A stretch of 64,000 nucleotides of DNA, taken from positions 23,971,676-24,035,675 of the forward strand of contig CATQJL010000316.1 in NCBI GenBank assembly GCA_958299035.1, given 5' to 3'. The first letter of the stretch is position 1; each line of letters opens with the position of its first letter. Shown piece after piece: positions 1 through 12,122 of the stretch. The DNA comes from Cylicocyclus nassatus. Its lineage: Eukaryota > Nematoda > Chromadorea > Rhabditida > Strongylidae. The notes under the pieces were generated by a model. That model did not search any database and had not been told where the DNA came from. It saw only the letters and a list, made by a program, of their open reading frames with translations. A program made the translations under genes and the position numbers.

Positions 1-230
1 TCCACATTTTTTGAAATTTTTGAAACGGCCGGTTTTTTCAAAGTGACACCATATGCTTAAAGTTTCTACCGTAATCCTACAGCAATGAGGAAAGATAGAT
101 TGGTGATTCGCTCTATACTGTAAATCCAAGTTGAACCTCGCTTTACAAAATGGTACCTAAAACTTTCCGAAGCACTTCATTACAAGGGAGTTATTTACAA
201 TCAAACAGTGAGTACATTTTTCGTGATATC
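1..230 (+). repeat. Right-end fragment of the GGTGTCCCAAAA TIR family
   Basis: The stretch contains the diagnostic subterminal block of this family: TACCGTAATCCTACAG near 70, a GTGATTCGCTC-like block, and GAACCTCGCT followed by ATCAAACAGTG near 200. The same order is seen at the right end of the complete copy at 35972-36654. The left part lies outside the window and the terminal GGGACACCCTGTA is degraded. It is a non-autonomous inverted-repeat element with no coding capacity. Confidence 0.6.
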
Positions 231-1003
231 CTTTGTATCAAACCTGTTTTGCTAAGAAAGCTCTGAGAATATTTAAAACATGCTTATTTATGAGCGGAGA
301 ACTAATAGTAAAACTGTGTAAGCCTCCGCGAAGCAGAAGTGATGGTAAGATATACTCATTATTAACGATGTTCTGCCATACATCACTGCTCCACTCAAGC
401 GCGCGAAAGATCGTTCTGTACCGCTATTCCGTCTGGATTTTCGTTTATGTTTTACGTTATTTTTTTACGTTCATGTGCTCTCATAGGAAAATTTCCCGCA
501 AATAAGGCAGTTTGCAAGCAGTAATTAGGCCACATCTGCTGAAGTACATCTCAGATTGAACCTTGAGTAAAACGGCTTTCCTGATTAGTTATGCCTTCGA
601 AATAAAAAGATTAGTCACAACACTCTGCTCCAAAATCATGAAATCTAGACTTCATTCCTAAGTAAGTTGACTAAAAGTGCTAAAGTTGCGTCGACGATGC
701 CCGCACATGAAATTCAAAAGCGAGCTGCGCGTTAAAAAAAGTACTTGCTGAAAAGAGTTTGCTGATTTCTAGAACACATATTAAGCGAAAATACGTTCGA
801 TTTGCAGAGCTACTTCCTAATAATTAGTGCCTTCTGGACTTGGATGATGCAGAAATTCCTCTGAAAACACTAATTAAGTGTAATGTAACTTATTGTTAGA
901 AACATTTGTCTCATTCAAAGCTCAAAGTTCAGTCCGTTTTTTTAGTGGTCAAATGTAAAAACAATCTTCTCGAGAAATAGTTTCTCGATTTTTGAAATAA
1001 CAG

Positions 1004-1157
1004 ATGTCATCTATTGAAAATGACTTAAACACGTCTATTGAGGCGCATCCGTGTGATAATTTCTATCAGTTCGCATGCGGGACATACAACGTGAAAGCAA
1101 CATTGAAGGACGTTGTGAGGACCAAACTTGCCGCTAAAGAAAAAGAAAGTATCGTAG
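1004..1157 (+). CDS. Neprilysin-like M13 peptidase, exon 1 of those visible
   Basis: Seen: an open exon after an acceptor ending AACAG and before a GTATGT donor, 154 bp, ending in phase 1. Its translation contains HPCDNFYQFACG, the hallmark PCDDFYQFACG-type motif at the start of the M13 (neprilysin/ECE) ectodomain, whose cysteines form conserved disulfides. Family knowledge: M13 proteins are usually type II membrane or secreted zinc endopeptidases that cut peptides. The ATG at 1004 sits directly after an acceptor, so it may be internal; a cytoplasmic tail and membrane anchor would be upstream and are not visible. The phase-1 end joins the exon at 10235 exactly, giving KESIVGLLIAEEQ across the junction. 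Identity as M13 is secure; function and substrate are not. Confidence 0.85.
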
Positions 1158-1358
1158 GTATGTATGCCTATCCTTTGTTCCTAACTCTAAGTAAGCCTCA
1201 GAAAATGTAGGGAGGTATCTTTGCCTCCACGGTCTACGTTGGGCGGAGCATTTGCAGACATCTGAACACGTTGTTGAACTTATTAACATCTACTGCAAGG
1301 GATTGTTTTTTGTAACCTCCCTCTACCAACTTTGCCATTGACAACAGCATATATACCA

Positions 1359-1526
1359 TTTGATTGAACTGGCTTGGCTTTGGGAAGGCGGGGCTTCGTG
1401 ACCTAATTAAGGCTAGCTAATGATTAGAGGGCACTCGCGAGAGACGCAGGCGCGTCGCAGGCGCGAACGGCCTTGACTAGGTCACAAAGCCTCGCCTTCC
1501 CGAAGCCAAGCCAGTTGAATCAAAGG
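1359..1526. mobile_element. Foldback element of about 168 bp
   Basis: The left arm begins TTTGATTGAACTGGCTTGGC and the right arm is its reverse complement (GCCAAGCCAGTTGAATCAAA) with few mismatches. Arms of about 55 bp continue through GGAAGGCGGGGCTT and GTGACCTA. The GC-rich centre contains repeated GGCGCG. It looks like a small MITE; no coding sequence. Confidence 0.75.
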
Positions 1527-2014
1527 TTATGGCAGTCCAGGGAGTACAAAGAACCATATTTGCAGCAGAGTTTTGACATCACCAACGCGTTCAGATGTTT
1601 GCAAATGCACCACCGAACGTACACTTGGGAGACGACGATAAAAATCTATTCTGGTACTGAGATACTCGAGTACGCTTTGCGCACTTTGCTTAGACAAGCT
1701 TGATCGTGTGGAAAACAAGTTCAGACTTGTGATTTACCACAATCAGAATTATTTACCACGTGGAACCAATAAAAACTGGTTCAAGCTTGTTAAGACAATA
1801 TGTGAAAAGCATATTTTGGTTTCTTAGTCTTAAAATAGACAAAACTTGTCTGTAACATCTCAGCATATTTTCGGGTCATTTGTAACTTACCCCAATTTCA
1901 ACGCGTAGAAGGTGCACCTTTTTTGAGTCTTTAAACTAGCATCTCAATTGCGTCAATGTATTTCTTGAAACGATCCTTATGTCGCACTCTTTTAAGTATT
2001 AAACAACACGTGTA

Positions 2015-2110
2015 GGGTCCACGAGGGACGAGTGGCGTAGTGGTATAAGGCGCCGCTACAACCAGATCAGACACTGCTCAGACACTCGTGCCGGCCGGCG
2101 GCCGTTCCAT
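2015..2110 (+). repeat. tRNA-derived SINE fragment
   Basis: GGACGAGTGGCGTAGTGG followed by TATAAGGCGCCGCTA has the form of an RNA polymerase III A box (TGGCnnAGTGG). The same block occurs, on the other strand, at about 17030-17080, where a good B box is also present. Here the B box is not clear and the sequence runs into a GCCGGCCGGCGGCCG tract. It is best read as a truncated SINE copy rather than a working tRNA. Confidence 0.5.
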
Positions 2111-2764
2111 CATTTTGGAAGAAGCCAAACGCCGGCCGTCCACCACGGGTACATGCCGGTCGGAGGCCGTCTCTCTGTGCAAGAGTTCGGAAAGCGCACA
2201 AGATTGCGCGTACAGTAAGAAAATAATTTTAAACATTGGGCACTTGTGTCTTCTAAGCAGAAAACTTTTCTTTATCAATTTTCCTTTGCTATTGTTGAGG
2301 TTTTCCACTTCGGTTGCGTCACTTTCTATGTTCGAATTCGATAGTTGATGTAGTATTATGATTCCGCTCATTTCACTCTCTTTTCAGATTTCAAACTCCA
2401 TAGTGTTTGTTATCCTTCTTTCAATATTCCTGCTTATTTTGACTTGAATGGCGAAAAAGGCGAATATTAGTGAGTTCAAGCCTATTCGTTGTGACGTAGT
2501 TCTATATGTCGCATCAGCTTAAAGGTACGAAGTAATAAAGTACAAACTAGACGTCCACAATTTTTTCTGGAGACAGCTGCAATATGCATAGTGGTTCTGT
2601 TCTTGCTTATCTGATGCAACTGCAGCGAATGATTGAGTGCTGTCAGTTTAATACTATTAGTCGTGAAAACGAATACGGCTTCTAAAGAATCTCCTATATA
2701 TATTTTCAGTGCATCGACTGTTCCTGTTTTGCTGAGTATTCTAATTTATCTAGAGATCGCTGAT

Positions 2765-3161
2765 ATGTCGGTTCCTGCTACGCGGAGAACATAATTGGAG
2801 GTGTCGGTCTATCCGATATTCTGCCGCCTCTAACATGATGCTTACGGCTGGGCGCACTCCAAAAGACGTAAGTTCTCCCCAACTACCGATTGAACCTACC
2901 TTTGCAGTGCTTCCTAGGGACCGATAAATCATCTGTTCTAACCGTCTGCTGGAACGCATATGTTTCTGATATTGCTCCGCTAACAGACGTTGTCGCAACT
3001 CTATGCATAGCTGTAAATTTGTATCAGTTAAAATTGTCAATGGTTTGTTTTATTTACAGGTTATTGAAACAGCTCATCAACAGTCGGGTGTGGCATTCAA
3101 AAGTACAAAAAACTTCTGTGACCTTTTAGCCAATTCGGAACGGCTGTCCAACAATATGTGA
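2765..3161 (+). CDS. Possible 3'-terminal exons of an unrecognised gene
   Basis: Seen: three coding-like blocks joined by very short candidate introns. Block A ends at 2867 before GTAAGT. A 40-bp intron ends CTTTGCAG at 2907. Block B is 2908-3012, phase 0, followed by a 47-bp GTAAAT...TTTACAG intron. Block C is 3060-3161 and ends with TGA. An AATAAA follows at 3292. The last block reads VIETAHQQSGVAFKS and onward to the stop. The opposite strand is also open over 2750-3040 (96 codons), so the strand is not certain. No family recognised. The intron sizes are nematode-like, but the upstream start is not visible and a relic gene is possible. Confidence 0.3.
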
Positions 3162-4254
3162 AGTGAAGTCGCCAGTTGCGTTAAATGATCTTGTAGAGAT
3201 GGAAAGTCACTAGTTTTGTAGATTCAAATGTATTTTTCACGTATATGTGTACAAGAGTTTAGTGTTTCTTCGCATTGCATCTTTTGGCTGTAATAAATAT
3301 GCTGTTGTAGATGCGTACCACTCTATATTAAAATTATAGTGGAACAAAAGCTAGAATTCAGAAGAGGAAATAGTTGGCCCAGCGCCATTTCGCTGCGCCA
3401 CTGACGCATGCCTGCCGCGGCCGTACGGGTACCGGCTGGCGGCCGGCCGATGACTGTTCCGGCCGAAATGTCGGCGACGGACCAGCCGGCCGTCGAACGG
3501 TCGCTAGCCGCTGCGAGTGTCTGAGTAGTTGGTAGTTCGATCCCCGCCCATGAGCCAACCAAGCTCTCTACCTTCCGGGGCCGGTAAAATGGTACCAGAA
3601 TAATCTGAGAAGATAATAGCACTAACTTGGTGAACGGCTGGCCCCCACAATTCACAGTAATAGGTTCGCACGCAAACAATTGCCTCTTCGACGTTGAAGT
3701 AGTGTGCGTTCGGAGCATGCCCGTAGAGGGTATTAATGACCGAATCCTTTATCCATTTTATCCTTTATGTAAGGTCCCTCGGTTTTCTTTGCATGTTTGA
3801 GCTGGACAGTTTTGGAGAAAGAATCCACCGCTTTGAGCGCGTGAAAATTGTGTAATCTGGGAAGATAAAAGATGTACTATGCGTATTGCACCATGCGCGC
3901 TACTTGACGAACGTAAGATCAGAACCTGCCCAATTAGAGTAATCTCCGCTTCTTCCATTGTGATTGAATATGTGTTAGTTGATTTTACACGTTTTCGAAA
4001 ATGTCGTGCTGCAAAAGATTTTACCGAGAAGTTACTGGTATATGTGTTGTCAGTCACCGCGTATTGTGTGCAGGCTCACATAATAAGTTAAAAATGACTC
4101 TACGATAGCTAGTGCTGTACTTCTTTGGGTGCAGAGCCCAATTAAATGTACGATACAGCAGCTCAGAACGTTTTGCAGCTGAAAGCCGTCGCTGAAGCTA
4201 TCAGCCACTTTTGTAGCCACTACGCAGCAGGTCATGCTTTCCCGTCAAATAAAT
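3162..4254. other. Stretch with no gene seen; GC-rich tRNA-like patch
   Basis: No convincing exon. At about 3380-3560 there is a GC-rich patch with GTTCGATCCCCGCC (B-box-like) and, on the other strand, AGTGGCGCAGCGAAATGG (A-box-like). Because the two boxes are on opposite strands this is at most scrambled SINE remnants. The rest is AT-rich unique-looking sequence. Confidence 0.3.
3292..3297 (+). promoter_or_regulatory. Candidate polyadenylation signal
   Basis: AATAAA about 130 bp after the candidate stop codon at 3159-3161. It supports the possible 3'-terminal exon but is weak evidence alone in AT-rich DNA. Confidence 0.3.
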
Positions 4255-4401
4255 CGGGTGGAGGATTACACGTCGCCGAGTGTGGGAGGGTCCCGCGTTG
4301 ACTTCTTCTGAAAACGCACCTACCTGCTTTTGCAAGGGTGCGTATTTGTTGCAAATGACCGCAGGGGCCGCAACCTTTCGGCAATATATAGTCCTCCACC
4401 C
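4255..4401. repeat. 150-bp palindromic element, copy 1
   Basis: Starts GGGTGGAGG and ends CCTCCACCC. Inside are GTCGCCGAG, GGGAGGGTCCCGCG, CAAGGGTGCGTA and AAATGACCG in fixed order. The same order is found at 31034-31180 and 43321-43470. The ends are inverted repeats (GTCGCCGA with a degraded partner near 4380). No coding potential; a short mobile element or part of a larger one. Confidence 0.7.
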
Positions 4402-7400
4402 GAAAAAAAAACTCGCTTCAAAAAATTCCTTCAATATTGACTCACCACTTATTGTTCGCTTAGAAATGTTGCTTTTCTCTTACGAAAGCTTACAAGTATT
4501 TGCTTATTTTATCTCTTTCGAAGCCTTCTACCAAAAAGATTGGTTGAATTTGAAAAATTTATCCGTATCTAAATCTGTCTTAACGTTGCATCGGATTCCA
4601 TAATCACACACATTTGATTGTTAGTCTAATGTACCTTAAAACCGGAAACATCTTTGTAAACTTGCCACGAAAAACATTCATTTCAAGTGATCTTAAATCA
4701 CACCATTTCATGAGATTAAAAAGTGTACTTTGGAAGTAGCAAAGAGACTTACGTTATTGTTTCATTCTGTAATATGTTTGGAATCCACGCCGGGGCCTTT
4801 CCAATGCTTTACTGTTGTGCTGGTTCTCTTATAACGTTATTAAAAAATTGGCGACAACGAGCGCATTCCGGAATGCGTCAAAATGAAATGCAACGGTGCT
4901 TTAATAAACAAGAATGTGCAGAGATTCCTGCCTCGTAGAGAGAGAGAGCAGTGCTGCGCACTTGATAAGAATTCATATGCTTTGCATGGCAGCGAGGCAT
5001 ACCGTTATTGCCACAAATTGAAAGAGCTCATTATGCTTTCTGTAGCGTTTCTTGACTACCGATCGCACGTGCATAATGCATTTTGCAGAAAGTAGTCTTT
5101 GCGATGAAGTGTTATAAGGTGGTTACGTAAAGGTAAGATATAATAGTTGATCATTCTAAACGCATTATTAAGTTGACATTTTCTCGGAGTCATTGGACTC
5201 TCCTCGGAATCTTTTAGGCAAGGTTATTTATTATTCCACCAATTTGTCCTTGCTTTGCTTATTCCATTACTTTAAGAGCATTTTTGCTGGCAAACGTACG
5301 ACATGAGCATCATCTCCATACATCAGGGTTTAACTTTTCTTTTCTATCGCGTAAGACTTATTCACATACTACTACCTTTGCTATTTACTTGGAGTCATTA
5401 GACTCTTCCCGTTGCATTGGCTTAGCGACAGTGGATCTACTATCGCAATGTGTTTACTTGTTAGATCATCTCAGGATTGTTTTGCTAGCAATTAAAGGGG
5501 CATGGGTGCCATCTTCATGATCACATTCATTCAATACCGAACTTGTAGTCATTTAGTGGTCACCTACAGGCTGTATCATTGCATTTACTAATTTAGTCCA
5601 GAGGATTGGAGTGAACTGCATGATGATCTATTCTTATGGTTAGTTTATGTACAATGTGTGTTTTTGTTCGTTTGTAAGGAACGCCAAGAGCGTATTGAAT
5701 GTAAATAAAAATAAAATAAATTTCGCAAAAATTTGCTAAAAATTTACTCGGTCTTTTTTGACAAAATTCTACTTTTGCCCCCAGAGACAAGGGAGCAAAG
5801 CAAGCATGTTTTGCTGTGAAAAGGCCTACGGACTTTAGGCAGTAAGATTTTGCCAAAAGTTTTGAGATTTCAATGTTAACACATTCGGTGCATCGACTTT
5901 GGGATCTCCCCCCCCCCCCCAAAACAGAGCTCGGCATGAGGTGGTTTTTCCAATTCTTCAAAAACGAAGTCCGTGTAAGCTTCAGCACAAAAATACGACA
6001 TCACCTATGACGCGATCATAAACGGATCAAAAGGAATAACGAAAAAATAATGGAACAAAACATTAAACCAACATCGAGCAGACGAAAAAAGACCGAGTAT
6101 GTTCGTATTTGACGAATTGGCGGCATGTTATGTCCGACGCGCACCCTTGCGCGCTTGGAGCCGGCTTGCCGCCGCCATACAAAATATTTGGAGGACTGTA
6201 ACTAGGCGAGGAAGAGGGGGTTTAGGGAGTTTCACAAACTCAGTTGTAGGATTTTTGATGCAGAACAAGGCTATGTTGATATTGTGAGAAAATTATGTGA
6301 AGGAGAGAAAATGTATGATTTTTTTTTCACAGCCACCTCAAGTGGCTGTTCAGGTGGCTGGAGCGCCACCTAACTCTAAAAAAAGTTTGCTATACCTTCA
6401 GTTCACATAGCTTTTTCACGACTTTTCGCGCATAGTCCTAACTCCCTATTGCCCATCTAGACAACAATTCTGGTATTATTTCATTTTCTTTTCGCTGTAA
6501 ATAAGTCTTTTGTTTATTTCGGGGTAGGTTGTCGCGCGTTTGAACCGGCGAACATGTTGAAACAGGAAATTTTTGGTTTTTGCAGATCGATAAGGCAGAA
6601 ATGACAGTTTGTGTCTTCTTCTATAGAAGATGGGTGACATAAAGGCAGAAGGCGATTGTGTGTGGGGGCGGGGTTGAGGTTTCCGCTTCAACGATATTCC
6701 CTTTGCTTTTTATTCCGGAACGATATCCAGCTTGCCCTGTAAGATACCTGTGCCGAGCCCTGCCCCAAAATAAAAGCAGAACGACGGCCAGGACTTAATG
6801 CGGCAGAATATTTCCTTTGAGAATTTTTAGATTTTTAGGTTTTACAATTAAATATTACGAAACTTGATTAAACAATTTGGGTGCTTTTACTCTCCTACTT
6901 TTGCTACTAGAAGGAAAAGAAGAGAGCAAATTTCGGTTTTTCCGAAGAAAAGGCGAGAAAAGGCTAAGTAGCTGTACGCGGGATTACCCACTAAGATTGC
7001 CGCAAGATTAGCTGAGCGACCTTCGCTCTCGCTGGAAGATGTTTTCTCATGAAAGCTGCGCTGAGAGAATTTAGTTTATTTTGATGCCCTGAAGAATGCT
7101 GTAAGAGTAGTCAATCTTATCGAAATGAACCCCAACTTTGCAGCAGAGTAGCTGCCTACTTCATTTAATTTCGATCTAGTTTTATTACTAACTTGCTTTC
7201 GTGTTGCGTCTCGAGCGCGAAAACCCGCTGTCGTGTTTATCTTTGGCACTGGAGTAAAGCTTACCTGAAGATCCCTACTACATATTCTTTTTATTCACAA
7301 ATGTGTTTTGGAATAATTTCCAAGAGAGAGAGAGAAGAAAAAAGTAACTTAAATTCTATCTTATCAAACCCGATATCTTGTTGTCATTTTCAATGTAAGT

Positions 7401-7492
7401 TTTTGACCCTATCAAGAGGTAAGCTCAAATAGACACCTTTCGAAGATTTGTGGTCTCAAAAGCTGATATAACATCCGAAGAATATGGGTAGC
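4402..7492. other. 3.1-kb stretch with no gene seen
   Basis: AT-rich sequence with short random reading frames only. A C10 run lies near 5910 and a local inverted repeat around CAGCCACCTCAAGTGGCTG near 6340. I see no exon with splice signals, no transposase motif and no terminal repeats. It is treated as intron sequence of the neprilysin-like gene. Confidence 0.3.
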
Positions 7493-8243
7493 TATAGTGT
7501 GGACCCCGGCCAGCTTCCCATAGGTACTAGCGCGGCGCACACGCAACGCGCGCCCGACTTGACGCTTCTCATTTTACTTCCGAACAAAAAAACAATTTGA
7601 CCGAAAACAGAAGTGAAATGAGATATGGAAACCTCAAATCTGAATTCGAGAAAAGCCAAGGCAGTAGGAGAACCTTCACAACTTTTACTAGCGCTCAGAT
7701 TCCAGTCAATCTCATAATGGCTGGAATATGAGCGACAATCTGAGCGTATGACACTACCAGCGGTGGATGATAGAAGTAACAGGAAAAGTCGAAAAACACT
7801 TCTGAAAATTTTTCCTTCAGTGGTCATAAAAAGCCCAAAAAGTTTGAGCTCAAGAGCACCATTGCAAAGCCCTGATGGCGTAATCAAAAGACTAGAAGCA
7901 TCTAAACTGCACAAAATCAATTGCATATACACTTATTCTGTGAAAAGAACCTTTGGAGAGGATATTCCCCTGAACTACACTGAAATCTTCACTGCTGAAA
8001 AAGAAACGAGAGATTTTCGAAACAAAAGCTTGCAAAACTGTCAGGGCTCGTAAAAATCCATCACCAGCAGTGACGTGAGTCGTTTGCATCTAAAGTAGAG
8101 AAATTACAGAGGAAAACAAACTCACTTGAAAGAGAAAATTGAAAGAAATCCCTTCAGAGCCAAAAAGAAAAGCGCACTGAAGGTATGCGCTGCAGGCGCG
8201 CCGCGGAGGTACCTATGGGAAGCTGGCCGGGGTCCACACTATA
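7493..8243. mobile_element. TIR element of 751 bp with an internal open frame
   Basis: The ends are inverted repeats of about 35 bp: left TATAGTGTGGACCCCGGCC, right its reverse complement GGCCGGGGTCCACACTATA, continuing through AGCTTCCCATAGGTAC. The ends read TATA, so a TA target is possible. Unlike most TIR elements here it is not palindromic inside and carries a 101-codon open frame. Superfamily not assigned. Confidence 0.75.
7748..8053 (+). CDS. Unrecognised 101-codon frame inside a TIR element
   Basis: The frame runs from ATG to TAA within the TIR-bounded element. The product is basic and serine/lysine-rich in its first half (KSRKTLLKIF, KSPKSLSSRAPL), then has a more ordinary composition (YTYSVKRTFGEDIPLNYTEI). 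No transposase signature (no DDE spacing or zinc fingers) and no known family is recognised. The opposite strand is also open here. It may be captured host sequence or chance. Confidence 0.25.
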   Translation: MTLPAVDDRSNRKSRKTLLKIFPSVVIKSPKSLSSRAPLQSPDGVIKRLEASKLHKINCIYTYSVKRTFGEDIPLNYTEIFTAEKETRDFRNKSLQNCQGS

Positions 8244-8581
8244 ACAATCTTAGAGACTTCCTTGATAATAGCGAGAGTGAAGATATGACGAAAATAGCAG
8301 CGAAGTCGTGTTTACCACGTTCAAAGTCTGCAGAGTCAATAAACTGCTGCGAATTGAGTTGGAAAGAAAGTTCGCGGACTTTCTTTTTCGACAGAGTTTT
8401 TGTTTCGATGTAAACATCGATTGGGATATGCTGTATACCGCTTGACCGGGGAAATCAATCTATACAAGTTTATGGTAAGCACAATCATTATCAATGTTTT
8501 GTCTGAAAATTTAAGCAAACCGAGAATTTAGGATTACCCAACCCAGTTCTTCAACTTCTTTAACATTAAGAAACACACATA

Positions 8582-9485
8582 TTAGATTGCTGCATAAATT
8601 CTGTCCGATTTGAATGTTTGGAGTTCAAAATGTTATAACTTCTTTCAAATCAACTTTTTTCCAAGATCTTAGCTTCCTTGTATTGTGCAATTCCTTGGCT
8701 ATCAGAAACATATTGAAGCCTGCGAAAATCCTTGTTAAGAAAGGAGCAAGAACTCAAAAACTTCTGAGCGTTTTTCTTCAAACCTGTCTTTTTTGACATG
8801 GCAATGCTCCCTTATGAGAATTAATAGGCATCTTGTCTAACAATGGTAGGATAAAGAATTTCCTGTAAATTATTTTGCTCCATAAAAGAGCCCATAGGGT
8901 CTGCGTTGCCGAGAAATTTTCTTGACCGAACAAAAAAAGAAGTCACTTTTTGACCTCGCTTCAGCGCATGTGTGCATGCCTATTTACGAATTATGAAAAT
9001 TCTACAACTGACGTGAGCGCCGAAAAGAAATCGGTGGATGGTCTCCGCTAGCCCTTGCTTTACCCTAGCACCTCCCCAACTTTAAAGTCGTCGATTACTT
9101 CTATTCGCAGGAAGTTATTGCTTTAAAACATCTATACAGAAAATTAATGTTTGACAATAAATTTTACTAGCAAGACGCTTTCTTCATGAAACCAAACTTA
9201 TGTGTATGCTAGCCTGTTACACTTTCATTCCGCAGTCAATGAAAAAACTTGACTTGAAGGGCGCATTGTGGAGATTTCCTCGCAAGAACAGCTCGGCCAT
9301 TTGGAGATTTTAGGTCTGAAATCTCCTTACACCAAGACATTTATGGAAATTTGATATGCTTTGAAAAGCGCAGGAAAAGCACTTTCTAACGATACTAGCA
9401 ATACCGCATTAGAGATGAGATTCTCTTAGACCAGCTGCTTCAAACATAAGGCAAAAAAAATCGGACAGATTATGCAGCAGCCTAA
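8582..9485. mobile_element. Mariner-type non-autonomous element, about 904 bp
   Basis: Left end TTAGATTGCTGCATAAATTC, right end the reverse complement form ATTATGCAGCAGCCTAA, extending to TCTGTCCGATT on both sides. Ends of TTAGG(C/T)TG type with a flanking TA are typical of mariner/IS630 elements, and match the design of the elements at 58634, 59912 and 61872. No transposase frame inside. Confidence 0.65.
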
Positions 9486-10234
9486 TACTTACACACTTAC
9501 ATGCACACTTTGTATGGAATCTGAGCTTAAACAAAAGGAAGGTGTAATTGAAAAGTGGCAAACTCCGCCTTCATTGTTTCTGAGTTCCTCCCACTTGGTT
9601 AGGTATCAGATACAGCGGGAGAAGAGAGTGCAGCTGCACATTTTCGCGCATGTGCATGCATCAAATTTCGAAAAATAGGAGGTTTACTTTGAGAATATGA
9701 GAACTTTCTTTCCAACCTGATACATTCAAAAAAAATCATGTAATCATTAAAGCGCCTGCCCCATCCTTTGACCCACCTTGAACGTATTTAGTTACTCAGT
9801 ACCACAAATTTGGAGTGATAACAAGCCTTTCACGAACTTAATCTAATGTTGACGTTTGCAACCGTGTAATTTACAATTTCAATAATCAGCTGCTCAAAGC
9901 TCAGATAGTTCTCACTAATAATCCCAGTCTTGCCCACATGTAGCATAAAATTTACAAAAGAGCAGGCTTGCATCTTTGCACATGTTTGAGTCAGCACTTC
10001 ATGGAAGCAGTTAGAAATTGACGCGGAACAACACTTAGGTAGCCGCTAGCATAGTCGAAAAAATTTTTGCACCTTCACTTTTGATCACTTCTGAGACTCG
10101 TTCTCTAATGCTGCAATGTTTGCTTATGTTAGCTCGTAAATTACGTGCTGACACAGGACCGCTCAAATGACTACTAAGAGCAAAGATATAATGCACTGTT
10201 CGGATATTTCAACCATGTTGATTTTGTGTTCCAG

Positions 10235-10374
10235 GGCTTCTCATTGCAGAAGAACAAGTAACGCCTTCCAAAGCTTTCAAAATAACGCAGCGATACTATA
10301 AAAGCTGTTTGCAAAGCGATGAGCAGTGGGATGATATTGGCGGACCAATTCAATTCGTGATGAGAAGGATTCGC
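10235..10374 (+). CDS. Neprilysin-like M13 peptidase, second visible exon
   Basis: Exon of 140 bp bounded by an acceptor (TGTGTTCCAG) and a GTAAGT donor. It takes 2 nt to complete the phase-1 codon of the exon at 1004 and ends in phase 0. It encodes GLLIAEEQVTPSKAFKITQR followed by YYKSCLQSDEQWDDIGGP. Family knowledge: this matches the M13 segment with a K-A-x(n)-Y-x-S-C pattern, where the cysteine is a conserved disulfide partner, followed by a helix that precedes the yG-x-P segment. The 9-kb intron before it holds several mobile elements. Confidence 0.85.
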
Positions 10375-11028
10375 GTAAGTGAAGTAGCTGATATATCAGG
10401 TTGTCATAATTAAGCACTTTTCTTGCACTAACGACGCAGAGTAGATGAAAAAAATCAGCAAACATTAAAAAAATCATGAAAGTCAAAAAATAAAATCAAA
10501 ATTCAATCCCAAGTAATCAAGTATTTAAAATTTTTTAGATCCTGCCATAACTGTACATGCTTCAGTGAATCGATCTTTCTGCGAAAGTTTGAACGCCATC
10601 TTGTAGAGCTCGCTTCGTTCCATTTAAGAATATGTTTGTTAGCGCAAGAAGCGTGCATTATCTACGGATCGACTTCTGGTCATCCCAAAAGTGTTTCCGC
10701 TCTTGCACCCAAAACTTCAAACAATCATAAATCAATTTAGAACCACCACCCAAAATAAGCACCATTAATTATAGTCAACACATCTTTGCCAACGTCACGC
10801 TTTTCCTTTCTTGAAAAAACTACCCCAAAGTACTGGCGGAACTTCGGAAGGCAACTTTGACGTTGTCTTGTTCGATACCGCCGTCCTTTTAATAACTCAA
10901 GAGACTTGCAGAGGTGTGATCCTTAGTAAGAGGAATTTGGAGAATAACAAGGATGAGGCAGAACTTCGATGCGAAGTGGTGTAATTTTTTATGGGTCACC
11001 TTCGCCCCATGAGGTTCTGCGCTGCCTT

Positions 11029-11795
11029 ACAAGGAGAGGATACTTATGTTAGTCGAAAGCACCAGTCCAGATGAGGCATATGCTCAAGTCATTTGTAACT
11101 TAATATGCGTAGTGCACATTATACGCCCTATTCGATGAACTTACAAGATTGGAACCTGCTCATTTCAGCGATTTCAACTTCTTCCTTTGCCCCTTTTTAT
11201 TTGAGAGGATATTGGTTGATTAGTAGTATAGAATTTTACAATTTGTTACGTTAGAAAAGATTTGATCGAGAAGTTAACGTCAGGGGTACCGTATGTTGAA
11301 ACGCTTTGTGTGCAGGCTCACATATTAAGTTACGAATGAGTCGACGATATATCATCTGGACGTGCTCGGAGCGCTGATTTCAAATCTGGCAAAATCAGCT
11401 GCGGAGCGCCTTTGGAGAACGAGTTATGGTTGTTTTTGTGAAGAAAATTTGAAGTCGAGGGAAGAAAAAAATTATACGCAGAAGGCTCCAGTTGGGCTCG
11501 AATGAGTGATGTCTGTCAAATTACTCTGCGCAAAGAAAAATGTCTGTCTGCTATAGTCACATTCAAAGCGAGTCTATCTGCGAAATACATGTAATAAACA
11601 ATCAATCTACATGTAATAACAATCAATTTTACTCTCTTTACCTATTCAGTTTTTGGCTCTTGAAACGGTCATAACTCCTCACCCAAAAGCGGTCCGCAGC
11701 CGATTCTGCCGGATTTGAAATCAGCGCTCCGAGCAGGTCACGGTGATATATATCTCATCTGGATCGGTGCTTTCGACTAAGTATCCTCTCCTTGT
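11029..11795. mobile_element. ACAAGGAGAGGATACTT inverted-repeat element, copy 1
   Basis: Left end ACAAGGAGAGGATACTTA then GTCGAAAGCACCAGTCC; right end is the inverted form ending AGTATCCTCTCCTTGT at 11795. Internal conserved blocks (CGGAGCGCTGATTTCAAATC, GCTGCGGAGCG) occur twice in inverted order. The copy at 54351-54995 has the same design. The region 11070-11340 may be a further insertion. No coding capacity. Confidence 0.65.
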
Positions 11796-12122
11796 TAGAG
11801 GAAAAGTATGCCATTTCTATTTATCAGTGCAGGCCGATTCAGCTTTTGATGCACGATCTTCAAATCATCAATGTGTGACTCTGCTGCAATCCTACAGCCA
11901 GGTCTCAAGAGATTGTAGTGCAGTACGCTTGCACTATTTCACCAAATTTAGACAAGATCCTTAGACAATCGACCGGACCCCTCCGCCGGACAGTCCGAAT
12001 CTGCCAGAGTCGCGCCGGATCCAGTTGACCAATGAGAGAGGGGCAAATGGGCGGTCCGTCGCGGTGACATCACTGGCAGGCAAATGGGACGCTTCTCCGG
12101 CCCTGCTGCAAAGGTACGCCAT

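Noticed and set aside
5593..5988. 131-codon - strand frame
   Set aside because: It crosses a C10 run (Gly tract) and has no homology, start context or splice support.
7492..7932. 146-codon - strand frame across the TIR element
   Set aside because: It includes the TIR itself, has no motifs, and overlaps a + frame of more ordinary composition.
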